DNA from: Pseudomonas sp. BCA17
GTDB taxonomy: Bacteria > Pseudomonadota > Gammaproteobacteria > Pseudomonadales > Pseudomonadaceae
Reading direction: 5' to 3'
NCBI RefSeq assembly: GCF_004519405.1
Contig: NZ_SGWI01000004.1
Span: 372,001-436,000, forward strand
DNA: 64,000 nt
Shown: one piece after another, positions 46,123-54,733 of the stretch
Layout: every line of letters starts with the position of its first letter
How positions within the stretch are numbered: position 1 is the first letter of the stretch
Position numbers and translations under genes: made by a program
The notes under the pieces: model-generated
Seen by the model: only the letters and a program-made list of their open reading frames with translations
Databases searched by the model: none
What the model was told of the DNA's origin: nothing

Positions 46123-46512
46123 ATGAAATTCGCCTACACCATTATCTATGTGCCGGACGTTGCCGCCTCCCTGGCATTCTTTGAAATAGCCTTCGGCTTC
46201 AGTCGCCGTTTCCTGCACGAGTCAGGCACCTATGGCGAGCTGGAGACCGGCGACACCACCCTTTCGTTTGCCGCGCATGAATTGGCGGACATGAATTTCG
46301 ACGGCGGCCATGTGCAGGCCCACGCCTCACGCAAACCTTTGGGGATGGAGGTGGGTTTCATCACCGAAGACGTGTTTATCGCCCACGCCAGAGCCCTCGC
46401 ACAAGGTGCAATAGAGCTGTCGCCACCGAGCACGAAGCCCTGGGGGCAAGTGGTGTCTTATGTGCGTTGCCCGGATGGAACGCTGGTGGAGTTGTGCACC
46501 CCGATCCATTGA
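46123..46512 (+). CDS. VOC family protein (glyoxalase/bleomycin-resistance fold)
   Basis: The 129-residue protein has the two beta-alpha-beta-beta-beta modules of the vicinal oxygen chelate fold: FAYTIIYVPDVAASLAFFE at the start and PWGQVVSYVRCPDGTLVELC at the end, including a Glu ligand in VELC. The family includes dioxygenases, lyases and antibiotic-binding proteins. The substrate is not predictable. Confidence 0.88.
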   Translation: MKFAYTIIYVPDVAASLAFFEIAFGFSRRFLHESGTYGELETGDTTLSFAAHELADMNFDGGHVQAHASRKPLGMEVGFITEDVFIAHARALAQGAIELSPPSTKPWGQVVSYVRCPDGTLVELCTPIH

Positions 46513-46526
46513 TCGGGTGCACCTGT

Positions 46527-46670
46527 TCAGGGTTTGAGCGGACGCTCCTGATCAAGCTCGGACAGTTCCGTACCGTCATCAGGATGCTTCCAGGTCTGGG
46601 GTTTTTCCTCACGCGGCTGCCGGGGTTGTTCATGCTCCGGCTCGTCGCGCTTCTTCTGCTCATGATCCAT
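46527..46670 (-). CDS. Small hydrophilic charged protein, 47 residues
   Basis: ATG 46670 is preceded by a strong ribosome-binding site, GGGAGGTG. The product starts MDHEQKKRDEPEHEQPRQPR and is almost wholly charged or polar, with Pro, Glu, Gln and Lys and no membrane segment. A longer frame to 46760 exists but has no good site. It is probably an intrinsically disordered protein, convergent with the VOC gene. The function is unknown. Confidence 0.6.
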   Translation of the reverse strand: MDHEQKKRDEPEHEQPRQPREEKPQTWKHPDDGTELSELDQERPLKP

Positions 46671-46868
46671 AGCCACCTCCCGTCCGTAAGAATGGGTCAC
46701 CTGTGCAGCATAGAACAAGGTGAGCACTTTGGTCGCCCGCTCCCCTTTGATAACTTTCATGCATCAATTCATCCAAATAACTCACTTATCATTTCTTAAT
46801 GTGTCAGCCACTATCCCGGGTCCTAAGCGAAACAAGCTCTTAAAAAAAACGCTGGAGACACAAAAACC

Positions 46869-48173
46869 ATGACTAGCCCTTCCCGGCCCGACGCTGCCCC
46901 TTCGAAAGTAGGTGCGGTATTACGCGTTACCTCGGGCAACTTCCTCGAACAGTTCGACTTCTTTCTGTTCGGCTTCTACGCCACCTATATCGCTGCCGCG
47001 TTCTTCCCCGCCGCCAATGAGTTTGCGTCATTAATGATGACCTTCGCCGTGTTCGGCGCAGGTTTCCTGATGCGTCCGCTGGGCGCAATCATCCTGGGTG
47101 CCTACATCGATGACGTCGGTCGCCGCAAAGGGTTGATCCTGACTTTGTCGATCATGGCCAGCGGCACGCTGCTGATCGTGCTGGTACCGGGTTATCAAAC
47201 CATTGGTCTGTGGGCGCCGTTGCTGGTGCTGCTGGGTCGTCTGCTGCAAGGTTTTTCGGCGGGTGCGGAACTGGGCGGTGTGTCGGTGTACCTGTCTGAA
47301 ATGGCCACCCCAGGCCGCAAAGGCTTCTACACCAGCTGGCAGTCCGGCAGCCAACAGATCTCCATCGTGGTCGCGGCCGCCCTGGGTTATGGCCTGAACC
47401 AGTGGATGGAACCGGCCACAGTGGCCGACTGGGGCTGGCGCATCCCGTTCGCCATCGGTTGCGTGATCATCCCGTTCATCTTCGTGCTGCGGCGCAACCT
47501 GCAGGAAACCGAAGAGTTCGCCAACCGCAAACACCGTCCGAGCATGCGCGAAGTACTGGCGACCCTGGCGAAGAACTGGACCATGGTGATCGGCGGCATG
47601 CTGATGGTCGCCATGACCACCACGGCTTTCTACCTGATCACGGTGTACGCGCCGACCTTCGGCAAGACCGTGTTGCAACTGAGCACTTCCGATGCCTTGC
47701 TGGTGACGTTGCTGGTGGCCGTGTCGAACTTTGTCTGGTTGCCGATCGGCGGCACGTTGAGCGACCGCTTCGGGCGCAAGCCGGTGCTGGTGGCGATGAC
47801 CGCCCTCACCGTACTCACCGCTTACCCTGCGCTGTCGTTTGTGGTGAATGCGCCAAGCTTTGCACACATGCTGGAAACCCTGCTGTGGTTCTCCTTCCTT
47901 TACGGCATGTACAACGGCGCAATGATCCCGGCCCTGACCGAAATCATGCCGGTGGAAGTACGTGTAGCCGGTTTCTCCCTGGCCTATAGCCTGGCGACTG
48001 CCATTTTCGGTGGTTTCACCCCGGCGATCTCCACCTGGTTTATCCATGTCACCGAAGACAAGGCTTCGCCGGCCTATTGGATGATGTTTGCCGCGCTGTG
48101 CGCCTTGTGCTCGACCTTGGCCCTGTACCGTCGCGCCAATGCCCGCGGGCAGGTAATGCGGGAGGCCGTATGA
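46869..48173 (+). CDS. MFS citrate/tricarballylate-type proton symporter (MHS family)
   Basis: The 434-residue protein has 12 hydrophobic helices, an N-terminus GAVLRVTSGNFLEQFDFFLF and motif AYIDDVGRRKGL, as in CitA and TcuC carriers of the metabolite:H+ symporter family. It likely imports citrate, tricarballylate or a related tricarboxylate. Its stop overlaps the start of a ModA-like binding protein in ATGATG, so the two are translationally coupled. A LysR gene follows on the other strand. Confidence 0.87.
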   Translation: MTSPSRPDAAPSKVGAVLRVTSGNFLEQFDFFLFGFYATYIAAAFFPAANEFASLMMTFAVFGAGFLMRPLGAIILGAYIDDVGRRKGLILTLSIMASGTLLIVLVPGYQTIGLWAPLLVLLGRLLQGFSAGAELGGVSVYLSEMATPGRKGFYTSWQSGSQQISIVVAAALGYGLNQWMEPATVADWGWRIPFAIGCVIIPFIFVLRRNLQETEEFANRKHRPSMREVLATLAKNWTMVIGGMLMVAMTTTAFYLITVYAPTFGKTVLQLSTSDALLVTLLVAVSNFVWLPIGGTLSDRFGRKPVLVAMTALTVLTAYPALSFVVNAPSFAHMLETLLWFSFLYGMYNGAMIPALTEIMPVEVRVAGFSLAYSLATAIFGGFTPAISTWFIHVTEDKASPAYWMMFAALCALCSTLALYRRANARGQVMREAV

Positions 48174-48931
48174 TGCGGTCGCTGCTCAATAGCCTCACGG
48201 CCCTGGCCTTCGGCACCCTGGCGCTGACGGCGCAGGCCGAAGAGCTCAAGGTGATGACCTCCGGTGGTTTTACCGCTGCCTATAAACTGCTCGGCCCGCA
48301 ATATGCCCGGCAAAGCGGCGACACCCTGGATACCATCCTGGGCCCGTCCATGGGCAAGGCGCCGGAAGCGATTCCCAACCGCCTGGCCCGTGGCGAACAC
48401 GCCGATGTCGTGATCATGGTCGGCTATGCGTTGGATGACTTGATCAAGCAAGGCAAGGTCGACCCTGCGTCCCGCGTGGAACTGGCGGATTCGCGCATCG
48501 GCCTGGTGGTGAAAGCAGGTGCTGCCAAACCTGCGATCAGCACCGATGCCGAGTTGAAGGCGGCGCTGACCCAGGCCAAGTCCGTGGCGTATTCGGACAG
48601 CGCCAGCGGTGTGTATGTCGAGAAAGAGCTGTTCAAGAAGCTCGGCATGCCCGCCAAGGGCACCATGATCGAGCGCCTCCCGGTGGCCGAACAGGTCGCC
48701 AAGGGTGACTACGAGGTGGGCTTGCAGCAGGTGGCTGAACTGTTGCCGGTACCGGGGGTGACGTACGTCGGCAAGATCCCGGAAGACGTGCAGTCCGTGA
48801 CGCGCTTTGCCGCGGGCATTCCGGTCAATGCCGAACATCCGGCGCAGGCGCGGGCACTGCTGAAGTTCCTGGCCTCACCCGAGGCGCAACCGGTGGTGCA
48901 GTCCACCGGCCTGGACTCGGTGTCACGCTGA
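48170..48931 (+). CDS. ModA-like periplasmic substrate-binding protein
   Basis: The 253-residue protein has a signal peptide (LLNSLTALAFGTLALTAQA) and a type 2 periplasmic-binding fold like molybdate-binding ModA (ELKVMTSGGFTAAYKLL, RGEHADVVIMVGYALDDL, VAYSDSASGVYVEKELF, FLASPEAQPVV). GGAGG at 48161-48165 serves ATG 48170 or 48173. No ABC permease or ATPase gene is adjacent; its partner is the overlapping MFS gene. It is more likely an organic-acid binder than a molybdate binder. Its 3' end overlaps the convergent LysR gene by 9 bp. Confidence 0.82.
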   Translation: MMRSLLNSLTALAFGTLALTAQAEELKVMTSGGFTAAYKLLGPQYARQSGDTLDTILGPSMGKAPEAIPNRLARGEHADVVIMVGYALDDLIKQGKVDPASRVELADSRIGLVVKAGAAKPAISTDAELKAALTQAKSVAYSDSASGVYVEKELFKKLGMPAKGTMIERLPVAEQVAKGDYEVGLQQVAELLPVPGVTYVGKIPEDVQSVTRFAAGIPVNAEHPAQARALLKFLASPEAQPVVQSTGLDSVSR

Positions 48932-49825
48932 CCGAAACGGCATCTCACGCACCAACCGCTCCAACTCCAGCGCCGCCGGCGGCAACGTCCGCCCGCGGCG
49001 CTTGATCAAGCCCACATTGCGCATTACCTGCGGTTCCACCAGCGGCACACTCACCAGGATCGGGTGCGTGCCGGGCGGCATCGCAATCGATGGCACCATC
49101 GCCACGCCCAATCCTGCCTCCACCAGCCCGATCATGGTAGTCACGTGATGGGTCTCGCAGACACTCGGTTTCTTGACCCGCACGCCGCGCAGGGCCTGGT
49201 CCAGCAGAAACCGGTTGCCCGAGGATTTGTCCACGGTGATGTAGTCGTGTTCATAAGCTTCAGCCCAGCTCACACTCTGGCGCCCGCCCAATGGATGGTC
49301 ATGGCGGCAGGCCAGGACGTAACGCTCCTGCAGTAGCAGTTCGAACTCCACCTCATCGGCCAGACTGCCGCTGAAACTCACACCGAAATCCGCCTCTCCG
49401 CTCTCCACGGCATTGCAGACCTCACCGGCGCTGGCATCCAGCACCCGCAGGCGAATCTTCGGGTAGAGCTTGTGAAACTCGGAGATCACATGGGGCATGA
49501 AGTAATAGGCAGTAGACGGCACGCAGGCAATGGTTACGTTGCCCATCCGCGTGGACGCCACATCGCTGATGCCCATCAAGGCAATGTCGAGGTCATCGAG
49601 AATACGCTCCACCTGGGGTAGAAACGCGCGGCCCACCATGGTCAGGTTGACGCGCCGTGTGGTGCGCTCGAACAGCTTCACGGCGAGCGCGGACTCGAGT
49701 TTTTCGATACGTCGACTGAGGGCCGGTTGCGAGATTCTGATGGCCTCGGCGGCAGCGCGAAAACTGCCTTTGTCTACCACGGCGCGGAAGGCTTGGAGAT
49801 CGTTGAGGTCGAAGTTGATGTTCAC
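48923..49825 (-). CDS. LysR-family regulator near the citrate-type transporter
   Basis: The 300-residue protein has helix-turn-helix AAAEAIRISQPALSRRIEKLE and effector segments (GNVTIACVPSTAYYFMPHVI). It is convergent with the ModA-like gene and overlaps its stop. By analogy with TcuR next to tricarballylate genes it may regulate the transporter, but the orientation gives no direct proof. Confidence 0.87.
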   Translation of the reverse strand: MNINFDLNDLQAFRAVVDKGSFRAAAEAIRISQPALSRRIEKLESALAVKLFERTTRRVNLTMVGRAFLPQVERILDDLDIALMGISDVASTRMGNVTIACVPSTAYYFMPHVISEFHKLYPKIRLRVLDASAGEVCNAVESGEADFGVSFSGSLADEVEFELLLQERYVLACRHDHPLGGRQSVSWAEAYEHDYITVDKSSGNRFLLDQALRGVRVKKPSVCETHHVTTMIGLVEAGLGVAMVPSIAMPPGTHPILVSVPLVEPQVMRNVGLIKRRGRTLPPAALELERLVREMPFRSA

Positions 49826-50018
49826 GAAGTTCGCCAGTGGCTGTCAGGGTGGCGGCATTATCGTATGGGAGTTGCCGGGACGTCATGTACCTGGACCTGG
49901 AACGGCGTAGACGCATGGTTTTCGGGGACAGCCGGTTATCCCGGGGTGAAGTTCAATGGCAGCCTTGGTAGGGTGTCCGACTCGATCATTTTCTCCCTAC
50001 CTTCACTGGCGCATACCG

Positions 50019-50897
50019 ATGAACCCAATAATAAAAAACCACCGAGCGCTCCGTTTCGGCGCGTGGACCCTCGGCCTGCTATGCCTCGCCACCCTGGGCT
50101 TTTTTGCCTGGCAGAGTTTCTACCCGGTGCGGGCCGGCGATGGCTGGAGCTATGCGGTGATTCATCGAGACGTGGCCAAGGCGGCGTCGCTGATGCCCCT
50201 GCATGATGGCTCGCTGATGGTCACCCAGGAGCTCAAGGACGGGCTGGGCAGCATCGTGCGTATCCAAGCGGATGGGAAGCGCGAAGTGGTCGTGGCCAAC
50301 TTGTCCAAACCCGACGGCATGGTCGCCACCCGTGGCGGCTGGGTGTTCAGCCAGGAATCAAGCGCTGCGCCCGTCAGCTATCTCAAGGACGGCGTCGTCA
50401 CGGAGTTGTTCCGCGGTGAAAACGTGCAGGGCCTGTGGGTCGAGGGCGACGACCTGTACGCCATTGAAGACCGCAAGCCCACCGGTCGCCTGATGCGTTA
50501 CCGCTGGAGTGACCAGTCCCTGAGCGTGCTGCGCGATCAGGTCGAGGAAGGCGAAGCCATCGTGCGTTGCACGGATGGGCGCATGCTTTATACGGAAAAG
50601 AAAAAGGGCGTGGTACGTGAGCTGACCGACGACGGCAGCGACCCGGTGGTGCTGGCGGGCCTGAACCAGCCGACGTTCCTGATGTGTGACGAGCGTGGGT
50701 TGTGGGTCAACGAGGACTCGACGCACCGGGCGCGCTTGCTGCTGATTGACCCCTTCGGAAAACAGCACACCATTCTGTCGTTCTTGAAAGCGCCGCAATC
50801 GATTGTGCCGACAGGGCGTGGGACATACTTACTGGCTGAGGGGGGGCGCAACCGGGTGCTGGAATTGGTGCCGCCGACGCACGCCGTTTCACCGTAA
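50019..50897 (+). CDS. Membrane-anchored beta-propeller-like protein
   Basis: The 292-residue protein has one N-terminal membrane helix (WTLGLLCLATLGFFAWQSF) and then repeated strands with turns such as HDGSLMVTQELKDGLGSI, KPDGMVATRGGWVF, EGDDLYAIED and RGTYLLAEGGRNRVLEL. This suggests an SMP-30/NHL-like beta-propeller in the periplasm. The sequence does not identify an activity. It is convergent with the decayed HDAC gene, whose end it overlaps slightly. Confidence 0.75.
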   Translation: MNPIIKNHRALRFGAWTLGLLCLATLGFFAWQSFYPVRAGDGWSYAVIHRDVAKAASLMPLHDGSLMVTQELKDGLGSIVRIQADGKREVVVANLSKPDGMVATRGGWVFSQESSAAPVSYLKDGVVTELFRGENVQGLWVEGDDLYAIEDRKPTGRLMRYRWSDQSLSVLRDQVEEGEAIVRCTDGRMLYTEKKKGVVRELTDDGSDPVVLAGLNQPTFLMCDERGLWVNEDSTHRARLLLIDPFGKQHTILSFLKAPQSIVPTGRGTYLLAEGGRNRVLELVPPTHAVSP

Positions 50898-51595
50898 GAC
50901 TCTACGCTTAAGCGGCAACCCTGGCGCGCATGGCGCCAGGGTACATATCACAGCGCCCAGGCGTGTGCGCTCGCAAAGAATGCCCTGCGCATTACTGTCC
51001 AGCGTCTGCACCGCCTGCACGATCACGCATGGCAATCCCAGCCCAAATACGCACTCACCTAAACGGGCAAACCCTTCTCGCATCACCGCGACTTTACTCA
51101 ACGGGCCCAACGCGTAGATATCAAAGCCGAGGGACAACACCAGCACATCCGCCGAGAAGCCCTTCACCGCAACCAAGAGCTGTTCCAGCTTCTGGAAAAG
51201 CGGCGCCTCGCTCGCGCCGTGGCCCATTTGCAGGTTGAGGTTGAACCCTGCTCGAATGTCGCCTCCCCGCTCTTCGGCGAAACCGGCCATTACCGGATAG
51301 AAATTGGTGGGGCGCCATGGATCGACATATACAGCACGTCGTCGCGCTCGTAGAAAATCTCCTGGATACCTTGACCGTGGTGCATGTCGGTATCGAGGAT
51401 CGCGACGCGTTGGAAGCCTGCGCACAGCACCTGTGCCGCCGCCGCGCTGTTGATGTAGCAAAACCCACCCGCTGCGTCGTAGCGGGCGTGATGACCTGGC
51501 GGCCGACACAAGGCGTAAGCGGACGGCGCACCCTGAGCTCACTAAGGCGTTCGAGCCTGGCCAGGCGGCAGGCTGGCCGGTGCGGCCGGCGTCGG
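50889..51595 (-). pseudogene. Decayed histone deacetylase/acetylpolyamine aminohydrolase family gene
   Basis: Coding remains are split between frames. One frame (51532-51290) reads GAPSAYALCRPPGHHARYDA and ILDTDMHHGQGIQEIFYERD, with the Zn and active-site motifs of class II HDACs. It then shifts near a G-run at 51309-51312 to a second frame with GDIRAGFNLNLQMGHGASEA and LSLGFDIYALGPLSKVAVMREGF. The usual EGGY catalytic segment is missing near the C-terminus and about 120 N-terminal residues are absent. It is a pseudogene with at least one frameshift and two deletions. Confidence 0.85.
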
Positions 51596-51760
51596 TGATG
51601 GCGTGAGCGGACGGCAGCCTAAAGCACGTCGAATCGATTGCACTGATGATTATTATCGAAACGAGCGCCTGGGTGCCTGGCAAAACCGGTTCATATAATC
51701 GCCTCCACTTTCCCCTCCCCGCGCCTGGCTTCAGGCGTCATTCCCCTTGGAACCCATATC

Positions 51761-52987
51761 ATGCCAAGTGCCAGCCAAGTCCCTAGCGGCCCCCCAGAAC
51801 ATAATCAACAGAGTGTCAAACAGCAGTGGCTGGCGATTCTCTCGGTTGCCGTTGGCGCGTTCGCCTTGGTGACCAGCGAATTCCTGCCGGTGGGCGTACT
51901 CAACGACGTCGCCAGCGACCTTGGCATCAGTGCCGGCCATGCCGGCCTGATGGTGACGCTGCCCGGCATCATGGCCGCCCTCGCCGCCCCGTTGCTGTCA
52001 GTGATTATTGGCGCCATGGACCGCCGCTATTTGTTGATCGGCCTGACGTTGATCATGATCATCGCCAACACTGTCGTGGCGTTCGCCAGTGACTTCAGCC
52101 TGCTGCTGTTCGGTCGTGTCCTGCTGGGCATCAGCATCGGCGGGTTCTGGGCCACAGCCATCGCCCTCAGCGGTCGCCTGGCCCCCAAAGGTGTGGGCGT
52201 CGCAAAGGCCACCTCGATCATCATGATGGGCGTGACCCTGGCCACCGTGCTGGGCGTGCCTGTCGGTACCTGGCTCAGCGGCCTGATGGGCTGGCGCATG
52301 ACCTTCCTGGTCACCGCGCTGCTGGGCGTACCGGTGCTGCTGGCGCAGGTCTTCCTGCTACCTCGGCTCAATCCGGAAAAGGCCATTCTGATCAGCGACC
52401 TGCCGGCTTTGTTTATCAACCCACGCGCTCGGGTCGGGTTGATCGCGGTATTGCTGATTGGTCTGGCGCACTTTGCGGCGTACACCTACGTCGCGCCCTT
52501 CTTCAAAAACAGCTCCGGCTTCGACGGCCAGACCATTGGCTCACTGCTGCTGATGTTCGGCGTAGCAGGCGTCGCGGGTAACATTTTTGCCGGCTTCGCC
52601 GCCAACCGCAGCGTGCGCTACACCCTGCTACTGGTCGCACTGATGATCGGCACCAGTACCGCCTTGTTCCCCTACTTCGCCACCGGCCTGACCGGCGCAA
52701 CGATGCTGATCGCACTCTGGGGCTTCGCCTTTGGTGCCTTCCCGGCGTGCGCCAGTATCTGGATGTTTGTCGTGGCGCCCAAGGATGTTGAACGCGGTAT
52801 GCCGCTGTTCGTGGCCTTGTTCCAGGTGATCATTGCCTTGGGCTCGTTCTTTGGCGGGCGAATCGTTGATCAGATGGGTAGCTCGGTACTGCTGAGCCTG
52901 GCTACGGCGTTGGTCGGCGTTGGTTTTGTCACGGTGCTGGTGCTGGGGCGCAATGTGAGTAATAGCTCGGTGACGCAACCTGCCTGA
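51761..52987 (+). CDS. MFS exporter, DHA1 family (sugar/purine efflux type)
   Basis: The 408-residue protein has 12 hydrophobic helices, the opening QWLAILSVAVGAFALVTSEF with PVGVLNDVASDLG, and motif C LLGISIGGFWATAIALSGRL. It resembles SotB/YdhP/NepI-type proton-driven exporters of sugars or purine ribonucleosides. It is followed by a strong terminator and then tRNA-Ser on the other strand. Confidence 0.88.
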   Translation: MPSASQVPSGPPEHNQQSVKQQWLAILSVAVGAFALVTSEFLPVGVLNDVASDLGISAGHAGLMVTLPGIMAALAAPLLSVIIGAMDRRYLLIGLTLIMIIANTVVAFASDFSLLLFGRVLLGISIGGFWATAIALSGRLAPKGVGVAKATSIIMMGVTLATVLGVPVGTWLSGLMGWRMTFLVTALLGVPVLLAQVFLLPRLNPEKAILISDLPALFINPRARVGLIAVLLIGLAHFAAYTYVAPFFKNSSGFDGQTIGSLLLMFGVAGVAGNIFAGFAANRSVRYTLLLVALMIGTSTALFPYFATGLTGATMLIALWGFAFGAFPACASIWMFVVAPKDVERGMPLFVALFQVIIALGSFFGGRIVDQMGSSVLLSLATALVGVGFVTVLVLGRNVSNSSVTQPA

Positions 52988-53011
52988 GCAGAAAGCAGAC
53001 AGCAGAAAACG

Positions 53012-53048
53012 AAAAAGCCCCGTAGCTTATTCAGCTACGGGGCTTTTT
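53012..53048. terminator. Bidirectional intrinsic terminator
   Basis: A perfect 15-nt stem (53012-53026 with 53034-53048) begins AAAAAGCCCCGTAGC, encloses a 7-nt loop and ends in T5. Both strands therefore read as stem plus T-run. It separates the MFS gene from the tRNA gene. Confidence 0.93.
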
Positions 53049-53056
53049 CTATGTAA

Positions 53057-53146
53057 TGGCGGAGAGATAGGGATTCGAACCCTAGGTACCGGTGAAGGTA
53101 CAACGGATTTCGAATCCGTCCCATTCGGCCACTCTGGCATCTCTCC
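53057..53146 (-). tRNA. tRNA-Ser(CGA)
   Basis: Read on the minus strand, the 90-nt gene starts GGAGAGATGCC and ends TCTCTCC-G-CCA with CCA encoded. The anticodon stem CGGAT/ATCCG encloses the loop TTCGAAA, giving anticodon CGA. A long variable arm (TTGTACCTTCACCGGTACC) and a T-loop GGTTCGAATCC are visible. It decodes UCG serine codons. Confidence 0.97.
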
Positions 53147-53156
53147 AACGGCGCGC

Positions 53157-53184
53157 ATCATAACAGTGTGTTTCGCGGAAGCAA
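53157..53184 (-). promoter_or_regulatory. Sigma-70-type promoter of tRNA-Ser
   Basis: On the minus strand TTGCTT (53184-53179) and TATGAT (53162-53157) are 16 bp apart, ten bases before the tRNA 5' end, with a GC-rich GCGCGCCG discriminator as usual for stable RNA promoters. Confidence 0.7.
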
Positions 53185-53229
53185 ACCCCAAAGAAGATTT
53201 TTTTCCGTGCTATCAGATGCTTGCGTCGA

Positions 53230-53943
53230 TTAAAGCGGTACGCCCAGACGATTGGCGACTTCTTCGTAGGCTTCGATCACGTCACCGAGGCCCTGGCGGA
53301 AGCGGTCTTTGTCCATCTTCTTCTTGGTGTCCTTGTCCCACAGGCGGCAGCCGTCCGGGCTGAATTCGTCGCCCAGGACGATGGAGCCGTCGTGGAACAC
53401 ACCAAACTCCAGCTTGAAGTCCACCAGCAGCAGGCCGGCGTCGTCGAACAGTTTGCTCAGCACGTCGTTGACCTTGAGGGACAACTCTTTCATGCGCGCC
53501 AGTTGCTCAGCGGTGCCCCAGCCGAACGCCACAACATGGGATTCGTTGATGAACGGGTCGCCCTTGGCGTCGTCCTTCAGGAACAGCTCGAAGGTGTAAG
53601 GGTTGAGCTTGAGGCCCTCTTCCACGCCCAGGCGCTTGACCAGGCTGCCGGCGGCGTAGTTACGCACGACGCATTCGACCGGGATCATGTCCAGCTTCTT
53701 CACCAGGCACTCGTTGTCGCCCAGCAGTTTGTCGAATTGGGTCGGAATGCCGGCCGCTTCGAGTTTCTGCATGATGAAGGCGTTGAACTTGTTGTTCACC
53801 ATGCCTTTGCGATCAAGCTGTTCGATGCGCTTGCCGTCGAATGCCGAAGTGTCGTTGCGAAACAGCAGGATCAGGCGGTTGGCGTCGTCGGTCTTGTAAA
53901 CCGACTTGGCTTTGCCGCGGTAGAGTTCTTCACGTTTTTCCAT
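53230..53943 (-). CDS. purC: Phosphoribosylaminoimidazole-succinocarboxamide synthase (SAICAR synthetase)
   Basis: ATP-dependent ligation of aspartate to CAIR, step 8 of purine synthesis. The 237-residue product has the opening ELYRGKAKSVYKTDD, LILLFRNDTSAFDGKR, VECVVRNYAAGSLVKRLG and LLVDFKLEFG, all conserved. The length matches (237). It is the last gene of dapA-bamC-MBL-purC on the minus strand, an order also known in enterobacteria as dapA-bamC-purC. Confidence 0.97.
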   Translation of the reverse strand: MEKREELYRGKAKSVYKTDDANRLILLFRNDTSAFDGKRIEQLDRKGMVNNKFNAFIMQKLEAAGIPTQFDKLLGDNECLVKKLDMIPVECVVRNYAAGSLVKRLGVEEGLKLNPYTFELFLKDDAKGDPFINESHVVAFGWGTAEQLARMKELSLKVNDVLSKLFDDAGLLLVDFKLEFGVFHDGSIVLGDEFSPDGCRLWDKDTKKKMDKDRFRQGLGDVIEAYEEVANRLGVPL

Positions 53944-53970
53944 GATGGGCTCCGCTTTGAGTGAGGTGGG

Positions 53971-54729
53971 CTAGGCGATATGTCGCCAGTCGAGCCCTGA
54001 ATCTTGATCGGCCAGTTGCAGCCAGTCCGGGTCGCACCCGAGGGTGTCGACAAAACATTGCCGGGCAAGCGTCGGCAGGTTGTTCTTGCTGCTCAGATGG
54101 GCCAGGACCAGGTGTTGCAGGTCTTGCCAGCCCAACTCATACACCAGGTACGCCGCCTGATGGTTGTTCAAATGTCCCAGTTCGCCGCCCACCCGCTGCT
54201 TGAGAAAGTACGGGTAATGACCACGAGCCAGCAGGTCTCGACAGTGGTTGGACTCGATCATCAAGGCATCGAGGTCGCGGTAACCGTCCAGCACCTTCGC
54301 ACAGTAGGAACCCAGGTCGGTGAGCACGCCGAAACGCCGCTCACCGCCACTGAACACGTATTGCGTCGGCTCCTGGGCGTCGTGTGCCACGGCAACCACA
54401 TTGATGCTCAACGCGCCGATTTGCAGTTGCTCGCCACCGGCCAGGAAACCAGCAGGGTCAATGGGTTTGCGCATCCCGCGCAAGGTGCCGCGACTCAGGT
54501 ATACCGGCAGATTGTAGCGCCGAGACAGCAAACCCACGCCATGCACATGGTCGGCATGTTCGTGGGTCACCAGAATCGCACTCAGCTGCGCGGGGTGAAC
54601 CCCCAGGCGCAGCAGGCGCCGCTCGGTTTCTCTTAACGAGAAACCACAATCCACCAGCACGTACGTGTCGTCATGAGCGACCAGCGTGCCGTTCCCTTGG
54701 CTACCGCTGCCGAGAACGGCAAAACGCAT
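53971..54729 (-). CDS. MBL-fold metallohydrolase (YycJ/PhnP-like)
   Basis: The 252-residue protein begins MRFAVLGSGSQGNGTLVAHD and has the metal motif VTHEHADHVHGVG (HxHxDH) with further His ligands in SNHCRDLL and LAHLSSKNNLP, as in the phosphodiesterase-like MBL group. It lies 4 bp after bamC, so they are co-transcribed. It is likely a hydrolase of a small phosphodiester or of nucleic acid; this is not proven. Confidence 0.9.
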   Translation of the reverse strand: MRFAVLGSGSQGNGTLVAHDDTYVLVDCGFSLRETERRLLRLGVHPAQLSAILVTHEHADHVHGVGLLSRRYNLPVYLSRGTLRGMRKPIDPAGFLAGGEQLQIGALSINVVAVAHDAQEPTQYVFSGGERRFGVLTDLGSYCAKVLDGYRDLDALMIESNHCRDLLARGHYPYFLKQRVGGELGHLNNHQAAYLVYELGWQDLQHLVLAHLSSKNNLPTLARQCFVDTLGCDPDWLQLADQDSGLDWRHIA

Positions 54730-54733
54730 CGGA

